From Stromatinia cepivora (Eukaryota > Ascomycota > Leotiomycetes > Helotiales > Sclerotiniaceae), in the NCBI GenBank assembly GCA_014898415.1, contig RCTD01000032.1, positions 496,001 through 560,000 of the forward strand: 64,000 bases of DNA, written 5' to 3'. Shown piece after piece: positions 57,030 to 64,000 of this stretch (its first letter is position 1; each line of letters opens with the position of its first letter). Below the pieces are notes generated by a model. It saw only the letters and a list, made by a program, of their open reading frames with translations. It did not search any database and was not told where the DNA came from. The translations under genes and the position numbers were made by a program.

Positions 57030-59096
57030 ATTTCTTTTGTGTTTTTTGACGATTTTTCTTTTGTATATTTAGGGTGTTTGGAGAAAGATTTTAGGTTAGT
57101 GATGAGGAATAGAGTTGTTTTGATGTTTCGAGGGGGGTTTGAGGTTTGATTTTTTTTGTTGTGGGAATGAGGGGGGGTGGTTGGATGTGTTTTTACGTAT
57201 TAATATTGAATTCCTATGATTATGATGGAAAAGTTTCATGCTATTCGGTTTGGATTTTAGTGTCTTGAACGAAATTAGTGTATTCATAGTCATTTTCATG
57301 AATAGATCTTTTCCAGACCACTTGAGCGATGCAAATGTATCTGTCATCAATACATTGCCTCAAAATCGATTGCTAAATCATCAGCGATATCACCATGAAT
57401 GTAAATTTAGAAACAGGGGATATAACGACAAGTGAGTTAGCGACGGTCAAAAGGTCGAGCCTAAAGAGAAATCTCCCTGATTCAACGAGCCATTCACAGT
57501 TAAAGCTTATGATTAGTCTGCCAGCAGAGTTCAAACGGGATAATAAAACTGGTCCGAAATGCAGATGAGAGAGAATGAGGATCAGGGATGTTGTATTTTT
57601 CATGTGAATAGTTAGTTCAAAGTTCACATTAGATATGACCAATGGACTTGATCCGCATCATAGCGAAGATTTATCTCAAATATATGCTTTTCTTGTATAT
57701 AATTGTCTGCTGTCACACTTGAAAAGGGGGTATCCTGAGATGTACGATCCGAGTAGAGGAAGATGGACCTATGGGGAGAATTTGAAATCTTAGAGCATGA
57801 GCCGATGCCCCAGAGGGGGTTTAATATATCAGGCAGTGTTTGTACTGGTTTACGAGAGCACGACAGCCCTGTTACCATTTTCATACATACATCTTAAAGG
57901 GCATACATACTCCAATAGATATTTATTAATTACTATTCCTATCATTCGAGTTCCATCACAAGTCTAATTCTAGTATTTTAGATTAAATTCAAATATTTTA
58001 AATTCATTTTGCACTTATTTAAGATACTTCAGATCAAATTCCAATATTCCAATATCATTGAGATATTCAATATGTTCAATGATATTGAGTTTTGTATTAT
58101 TTATAGGAATATTCAGATAAAATTCGATGGTTACCACTATACAGACTAGTATAGAGAATACGAACAATACTACGAAGAATTGATGTCCCAGATAGATTCA
58201 GAGCCCCTACAGCTTTCATGTGAAGGTACGATTCTTTGTTCATTGCTGAACCAACTTTATTGATAATTGTAATCTTGTGAAATAGCTCTGCGTTGTTTAT
58301 AATTTGGTAAGTTTTACAGAGATTATCGATACTTGGAGGTATTCGACGAAGTTCGATCTTTGTCTTTAGAGTTGCATCAAGTTCAAGTGGAGTTGGAATA
58401 TTCATGAATCTGTTGTTGGTCTAGGCAATAGCTTCGGTCAAGATGACATTATCATTGATATCCCAAATAGAATCAATATCCTAAATAGATTCAATGCCCC
58501 AAATGGATTCAAGAGAGATTCAATGTATCAAACAGCTCATTATATCAATTAGATTCTAACCTATCAGGCAGGCTCAATGTACAACGGCAGATTCAACAAA
58601 ACACATACTTCCAATGTTCCAAATCGACTTAACATACCCAAATATCATCTACATCCTTTCTTGAATTGTGTGCTTCCTAAAAATCCTCACCTGCCATAAG
58701 AACTTTAACTTCATCTCACATTTCTGTAGAGGCAGCATTATCGTAGTACACGTGTAACCTTTATGAAATCTTGATGCATGCAACTTGTCAGTTTGCATAT
58801 ATAAGTTCGTGTATAAGACGGAAGGACCCCTCGAGCTTCTCCGTGCATTGCTAAAATCAAGAACGGATAAACAAGACAATATTAAGGCTTTCGCATCAGT
58901 TGACACACTTGAGTCATATCCGGCAATCGGTGATTGTCATATAAAAACCAGCCGAGTACGATTTGATGTTCAATCATGATGTTAGAAACGAAGCATGAGA
59001 TCGCAAGAAAATGTATGAGCTTGGGCTTATGTCAGCGGAAGTCGGGTTGTCGGCGTAAACGTCCCTCTCAATCCCGTTGGAAAACGCTTACTAGTT
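57030..59096. other. Intergenic, AT-rich patches and degenerate short repeats
   Basis: About 2 kb without a supported gene. 57.90-58.13 kb is AT-rich with a small inverted repeat (ATATCATTGA..TCAATGATAT). 58.44-58.58 kb has a degenerate tandem-like run of AATAGATTCAAT/CCAAATGGATTC words. The single open frames have no motif. Confidence 0.5.
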
Positions 59097-59310
59097 CCGT
59101 AAAAACTTACTTACGAGAATATACACTAAACCCTTTTAAGAAGAGAATCGACAGTGGGGTTAGGGTTCGGAGTTTTCAAATTCCGATTAAATTTGATATC
59201 GGAATTTCAGATATTCCGGTATAAGATTGAAAAAGCATCGGAATTTGAAGATTCCGAGCCCTAACCCCACTGTCGATTCTCGTATATTCTTGTAAGTGAA
59301 GTTTTTACGG
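59097..59310. mobile_element. Foldback/MITE-like hairpin element
   Basis: The two arms are imperfect reverse complements over about 90 bases each: CCGTAAAAACTT...GAATATAC and GAATCGACAGTGGGGTTAGGG on the left match CCCTAACCCCACTGTCGATTC...GTATATTC and AAGTTTTTACGG on the right. The arms differ by an insertion (ACTAAACCCTTTTAAGAA) on the left. The centre is a short AT-rich loop. No clear target duplication could be set. It has no coding capacity. Confidence 0.7.
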
Positions 59311-59763
59311 GTAATCCATCTGTGCCATTGCCATCCCAAGTAGATGGCGACAGAAACAAAGATACCACTGGTCAATTATAGGATGCCAGATCCTTGGCCT
59401 ATCCCTAGTCTTAAGATACGCCGGTTATACACAACACCATGCCTGGCTCTAGGACTTGTTGCACAGTATGATTCTCACCTACACGGTGTTAGTAACCGCC
59501 GGTTGTATCTACTTAGCATTCCAGCTTCGAGCGATGTAAGTGAAGATGGCTAAAGGTAAAGGTACAAAGGTACTGAATTGGCACATATATAAATATATAC
59601 CGAGACATGCCAATTAACCCATTTTCTTTAACTCGTCTTTGTTTACTATTAACTAGTATCAACAAACAAGCGGAATAACCCCGCATTCGATATACACCTT
59701 GGAAATACACTGCATCATACCTAGGCTCGCATCACCTAACAATCTCACTTTAACAATATTAAA

Positions 59764-61428
59764 ATGCGATCAACTGCAGTCCTGATCGTGGGCGCAGGCC
59801 CTACGGGCCTCAGTTTAGCTCTCGAATTATCAGTACAGAAGATCCCATTCATCCTAATCGATCCTCTCCTCAGACGTGCACCTCAATCTCGCGCTCTAGT
59901 CCTCCACGCCCGCTCCATCGAGCTTCTGTCCCGACACTCCTCCCTCGTATCGAACCTGCTCCCTCTTTGCAAACAAAACATCGGCGTGACTTTCTATATC
60001 AATCAAAAAAAGGCATTCGAGGTGGATCTCACCAAGGAGAGCATAGGAGTCCTTGATACCGAGTACTCAGGACCCTATTTTCTCAGCCAGAGCGAAACGG
60101 AATCATGTCTTGAGAGACAGTTGGAAGAATATGGAGGCAAAGTAGAGAGGGGAACAAAAGCTACAGCCATCATTCGGGATGACAATGGTGTTTCAGTTCG
60201 GGTTAGGAAAGTAAAGGAAGATGGATATGAGGAGCCGGATAAAGAAGAGATTCGCTGCCAATATATTGTCGGATGCGATGGTTCACATTCAATGGTTCGA
60301 AAATCCGCCGGTTTGAACTTCGAAGGTTCTGCATATGCATCAGACTTTTTGCTCGTAGATGTGAAGTTGAAATGGGATTATGCGCCGGATCGACTGACGA
60401 TGTTGATGGGTAGTCAGTTCATGATGTGTTTACCACTCAAAGATGGAGCATACCGGCTTATATTAAGCGTTCCTTCTTCCAAGAACGGAGAATCGACTCA
60501 CGGAGAAGCTAAAGATGATGAACCTACTCTTAAAGAATTCGAAGAAGCTTTTCAAAGGCTTGCTACGGGGAACATACAACTCGAAGATTCTCCTATGTGG
60601 ATTACACGATTTAAACTCCATCATCGAATCGCCGACTCCTTTCGCAATGGTCGTATATTCATCGCTGGAGATGCAGCGCATATTCATTCACCAGCTGGTG
60701 GTCAAGGAATGAATACAGGCATTCAGGACGCTATCAACCTTGGATGGAAACTCGGCATGGTTCTTCGCAATGAGAAAAAAGATACTTTTCTCGACTCCTA
60801 CAATGTCGAACGCCGGCGCGTCGGCACTAATCTTTTAAAAGGCACAGACCGACTCTTTGAGTTCATGGCCATGAAAAATCCTATTTATCTCTTTTTGCGC
60901 AATACCCTCTTCCCATGGATGGCCCCAATTGCTTTTAAAGAAGGCGCGAATCGCCAAAGAAGATATCGTTTCATTTCACAACTTGGGATAAGATATCGGC
61001 ATTCATCAATTTGTAAAACTGCAAGTGCATATTATGGACCTAGAAGAGGAGGCGATCGCGCACCAGATGGAAGGATTATCATCTCTGGAACTCAGGATAC
61101 AACCAATTTATATTCACTATTTAAGGGACCGACGCATCATTTATTACTTTTCTCTGGGTTGGGGAAAGGGGCTATGGATGCGGAGGAGTTATTAGAGACG
61201 GTTGGAACGGATTTTCCGGAAAAGGAGAAGAGTTGGTTGAGGATTCACAGGATTGTTAGTCAGGAAAAGAGAGAAAGTGATGATATTTGTGATGAGGACG
61301 GTATTTTGCATGAGAGGTATGGGTTTAAAACGGAGCCGGGTTATGTGCTTGTTAGACCTGATGCGTATATTGGATATATTGGGACGATGAAGGGGTTGGC
61401 GGAGTGGAAAGCGAGTTTGCTTTTGTGA
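59764..61428 (+). CDS. FAD-dependent aromatic-hydroxylase-type monooxygenase
   Basis: Group A flavoprotein monooxygenase; hydroxylates aromatic or polyketide rings using NAD(P)H and O2; substrate unknown. One exon, 554 residues. FAD Rossmann motif GAGPTG at 10-15, then RALVLHARSIELLSR. DG motif in GCDGSHSMVRKSAG near 170-173. GD motif in FIAGDAAHIHSPAGGQGMNTGIQDAINLGWKL near 302-303. The C-terminus (LLLFSGLGKG..., EPGYVLVRPDAYIGYIG) is the thioredoxin-like domain of the phenol-hydroxylase/PheA-TfdB group, whose last motif VRPDxYIG is typical. Length is normal. It stands alone with no biosynthetic neighbours in view, so degradation of aromatics is as likely as secondary metabolism. Confidence 0.92.
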   Translation: MRSTAVLIVGAGPTGLSLALELSVQKIPFILIDPLLRRAPQSRALVLHARSIELLSRHSSLVSNLLPLCKQNIGVTFYINQKKAFEVDLTKESIGVLDTEYSGPYFLSQSETESCLERQLEEYGGKVERGTKATAIIRDDNGVSVRVRKVKEDGYEEPDKEEIRCQYIVGCDGSHSMVRKSAGLNFEGSAYASDFLLVDVKLKWDYAPDRLTMLMGSQFMMCLPLKDGAYRLILSVPSSKNGESTHGEAKDDEPTLKEFEEAFQRLATGNIQLEDSPMWITRFKLHHRIADSFRNGRIFIAGDAAHIHSPAGGQGMNTGIQDAINLGWKLGMVLRNEKKDTFLDSYNVERRRVGTNLLKGTDRLFEFMAMKNPIYLFLRNTLFPWMAPIAFKEGANRQRRYRFISQLGIRYRHSSICKTASAYYGPRRGGDRAPDGRIIISGTQDTTNLYSLFKGPTHHLLLFSGLGKGAMDAEELLETVGTDFPEKEKSWLRIHRIVSQEKRESDDICDEDGILHERYGFKTEPGYVLVRPDAYIGYIGTMKGLAEWKASLLL

Positions 61429-62905
61429 GGGAGGGGAGGGGAAGGTGTTATAGGTTTAGAGAGTAGAGGTTTGTGATACAAAATATATAGACGGGACTTG
61501 GACATCAGAGGGTATGGCGCAGCTGCATTGTCCAGGAAGCATTTATGACACCGAACGAATCCCGAGGCTTGGGAAACAGGAAGAGTTTCGGATTTTGTCC
61601 TGGCATGGAAGGAAGTGATATTTCGGTAAGATTACATTGTATGAATTGAGAATACTTCACTCACTTACTTTAATTGTATACTATAATTCTTCGTAGAAAT
61701 TCTACTTCTACATTTACGTGTTATGTATATGGATGAATATGAATGAATATGAACTTATATTGATTAATCATTACGCTTTATGTATTCTTTCATAAGGTAG
61801 GTTATATATAGTCCAATACAATCCAGTATCTCCTTAGCAGACTGCACTAAACTCCATAAGCGCAATAGAATCTATGCCGTAGACATGGGATAGGGGGAGA
61901 TATCTAGGTGGAAGCATAAAGGATAAGTATTGAAGGGTGAGCACGAGGTTGATTATGATTAAAGCAGTAGAGTAGAACATGAAGGGTATATGAGATGTGT
62001 AGGAGGAAAGTTGTTGGATTTTATGTTTATAGTTCATATATTCCATATAGTCGATATCTGTTGTTTGAACTTTATGGGATGGGAAGATTTAGATTGTGCT
62101 CGAGTATGGATACTCTGGAGTAGTGAATGAAATGGAAGTTGGAATTGGAAGGTAGTTGGTTTAATTGGTCAAGGTTAGATTAGATCAAAACACTATCATA
62201 TCACATTATATCACATTGATAGGTAGTAGAGATCTCCCTCTCCATAACATCATCATACTAGGTATATATTTTCTCTAGGCCAACCTAATAACACGGTATA
62301 AGCCAAGTTAAGATAGGATAATACATAACTAATCAATCATCCATATATTTTCCTTCTCTGCTCCAGAATTACATCCTTACATCCATTCCATACATATCCG
62401 CATCCAATCCTTTTTCCTTTCATCCCCCAAATCCCCCATGCAAACCGAATCCACACCACACTCATGCAATACCTGCCTGACCTATTCACCAGTAAACCAT
62501 CAGTTGTATGTAATTATTCTACTCCATACTCATTCCATTTCATCCCAGCACGAGGAATGCAGAATGCCGTTTCACTACTGCACCTCCCATGCTAATATAC
62601 CGTGAATATTGTTTTTCGGGATTCGAGAGTCGGGAATTTCTCTGTTGTGATTAAATGCGTATAATTCCGCTTACTTTTGTTTTATATCGAGTTTTGCTTT
62701 TGCTTTTGTGGTAATATTTTGATGTAATGATATGAGTAAATGCAATGCGAAAATTGCAAGAACTTTTTCGAGGGGCGTTATTTTTTCCCATGCCGTAAAT
62801 CATTGTGAAATCGTAAATTTGAAGGGGTTCATTGTTCGTATCAGAGGTATTAATTATCCATCTAGTACATATCCTCAAAGAAGTCGAAAGAGTAGATCGA
62901 GTGCT
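61429..62905. other. Convergent intergenic region
   Basis: About 1.5 kb between convergent genes (monooxygenase plus, NmrA-like minus). AT-rich; no supported feature. Confidence 0.5.
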
Positions 62906-64000
62906 TCATGCTAGCCATGTCTCTTCTTTTCTTGCCGGTGTAGCTTCGCCTGATGTACCGAGTCCTCCACCTATAGTCAGACCATCATCATCGTCATCAT
63001 CTTCTTCATAGTTGGGATTGTCATCCACTCCACCATTCGTCACTTCATTGGGCGTATATGTCCTATCCTCATCATTTTCCTCCACCATCCACGTTAATCC
63101 ATTTGCAGCTTCTTCCAATGGGAAAACCTCTCGAGCATATTCCTCTAGACCTCGGTATCCCTCCCATAGTTTCAAAGCTTCTTCCGGAACCTTATCCTCT
63201 AATTCCTGTTCGGCAAAGTAAGGAGGTTGGCGTTTTGAGTCATCTCTTCCTAATGAATACATCTTTTCCAATGCTACCAATTGATCTTTATATCCTTTTG
63301 GAATCTTTACTCGTACTTCGATATCGGGATTATGCTTGTATATTACTGGACGGCCGACACCGCGGGAAAAAGCGGCGCAAGCTTGTTTGGGAGAGAGAAA
63401 CTCGTAAGCGAGAGGTATGCGACGAGGATTCGAGGAAGAAGCAGGTGGTCCATCCTTGAATACTTGTAAAACTGCAGGTCCGACATCGTGTTCGGCGTCC
63501 AGCCATGGTAAAGGTACATCTGGATGGAATGGAGCTTGCCACTCAAAGGATCCATCGGGTTGCAGAGCCATGCAAAATAATGGGTATGGTAATGATGTGA
63601 AGTTGTTATTGTAAATTCCGGTGTAGAGGAAAGTTGATCGAAGGGAAGGGAGTTTTGTTCGGATGTAAGTTTCGACTGCGTATTTCTCAGACCATAGGGG
63701 GAGTGATGGCCATGAAGAGTTGACGACAGAGTGGTTAGGCATAGACGAATAGATGTAATGCTCTATACCAACTGCGGCGGCTGCATCGGCCAAGGCACAA
63801 CCAATAGCATATTCATCGCCCCAAAATGTAGTATTGATAAATGCTAATTGCACTCCATGGAAAAGATCTCGAATGAGTGCATCATTTAATTTGGTAGTCT
63901 CGGGATCTAATGTTGGTGATGAAGGGGAAGATCGTTTGATGAAAAGGTCGCCTACTAGGACAGTAACATTTGGAAGTGATGAAATTTCGGAAGCTACTAT
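62906..64000 (-). CDS. NmrA-like NAD(P)-binding protein (5' end beyond window)
   Basis: NmrA proteins are atypical short-chain dehydrogenases that bind NAD(P) and regulate, for example, nitrogen repression; others are redox sensors. The frame is open to the window edge, so the N-terminal Rossmann GxxGxxG motif is not seen. Visible blocks: NVTVLVGDLF, FHGVQLAFINTTFWGDEYAIG, AAAVGIEHYIYSSMPNHS, WSEKYAVETYIRTKLPS, STFLYTGIYNNNF. These match the NmrA order (GDFxD, FxGVxxVF, HYVYSS, KxxVExYIR, LRPGxYMxN). About 365 residues are visible. The C-terminus is longer than usual and ends with an acidic run (EEDDDDDDG) and a polar tail, which may be a lineage-specific extension. Confidence 0.88.
   Translation of the reverse strand: MVASEISSLPNVTVLVGDLFIKRSSPSSPTLDPETTKLNDALIRDLFHGVQLAFINTTFWGDEYAIGCALADAAAAVGIEHYIYSSMPNHSVVNSSWPSLPLWSEKYAVETYIRTKLPSLRSTFLYTGIYNNNFTSLPYPLFCMALQPDGSFEWQAPFHPDVPLPWLDAEHDVGPAVLQVFKDGPPASSSNPRRIPLAYEFLSPKQACAAFSRGVGRPVIYKHNPDIEVRVKIPKGYKDQLVALEKMYSLGRDDSKRQPPYFAEQELEDKVPEEALKLWEGYRGLEEYAREVFPLEEAANGLTWMVEENDEDRTYTPNEVTNGGVDDNPNYEEDDDDDDGLTIGGGLGTSGEATPARKEETWLA

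Noticed and set aside
58441..58580. Run of AATAGATTCAAT-like words resembling a tandem array
   Set aside because: Units vary in length and sequence too much to call a repeat or a CRISPR-like array; CRISPR is not expected in a fungus.
59156..59168. Telomere-like GGGGTTAGGG in the foldback arms
   Set aside because: A single TTAGGG unit in each arm, not a tandem array; explained by the hairpin.

Overview
The window looks like a nuclear chromosome segment of a filamentous ascomycete (Pezizomycotina). Evidence: spliced genes with short introns (about 50-105 nt, GTATGT/GTAAGT-type donors, CTAAC/CTGAC-like branch sites); an AT-rich block whose C-to-T and G-to-A changes look like repeat-induced point mutation (RIP); a fungal CBM1; a G1 glutamic peptidase; and a STAND-type NACHT/ankyrin gene. 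A leotiomycete (Sclerotiniaceae-like) plant-associated fungus is a reasonable guess from the secreted proteins, but this is inference.

Layout. 1-3103 (-): secreted GH3 beta-glucosidase-type enzyme with a C-terminal CBM1, cut by the window edge. 3771-5346 (-): Fe(II)/2-oxoglutarate dioxygenase with a prolyl-4-hydroxylase fold. 6621-7603 (+): homologue of plant 'pathogen-related protein' (NTF2-like). 9073-11211 (+): single-pass membrane protein with a Cys-rich ectodomain. 11.2-17.5 kb: gene-poor. 17553-19005 (-): three-repeat Myb transcription factor rebuilt from five exons. 19.0-24.8 kb: gene-poor. 24839-25463 (+): small secreted protein with four regularly placed KRQ sites, a candidate Kex2-processed peptide precursor; it converges on a G1 peptidase gene at 26298-27071 (-).

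28.9-37.2 kb is an AT-rich island built on one full-length, RIP-ruined Ty1/copia element (29369-36331, target duplication GATCT). A much less mutated solo LTR of the same family is nested between its integrase and reverse-transcriptase parts (33504-33716, target duplication AATAA). About 2 kb beyond it lies a NACHT/ankyrin STAND gene (38452-41149, -) broken by three Trp-to-stop changes and one frameshift.

41.7 kb: a MITE with perfect terminal inverted repeats. 42159-43168 (+): unknown conserved-looking three-exon gene. 44095-45387 (-): coiled-coil protein with 11-residue repeats. 45582-45688 (+): intron-containing tRNA-Gly(GCC). 46439-51642 (-): 1716-residue acidic protein with a C-terminal telomere-binding (POT1/Cdc13-type) OB fold, divergent from an FMO-type monooxygenase gene (52111-53505, +). 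54665-55814 (+): class II eIF4E (4EHP-like). 56958-57029 (+): tRNA-Gly(UCC)-like gene with a mispaired acceptor stem and an inverted partial copy upstream. 59.1 kb: a foldback element. 59764-61428 (+): aromatic-hydroxylase-type FAD monooxygenase. 62906-64000 (-): NmrA-like protein, cut by the window edge.

The genes do not form an obvious single pathway. The secreted set (GH3-CBM1, G1 peptidase, putative peptide precursor) fits a degradative or plant-interacting lifestyle. The most unusual items are the KRQ precursor, the RIP-scarred STAND gene beside the nested copia elements, and the large telomere-binding-type protein.
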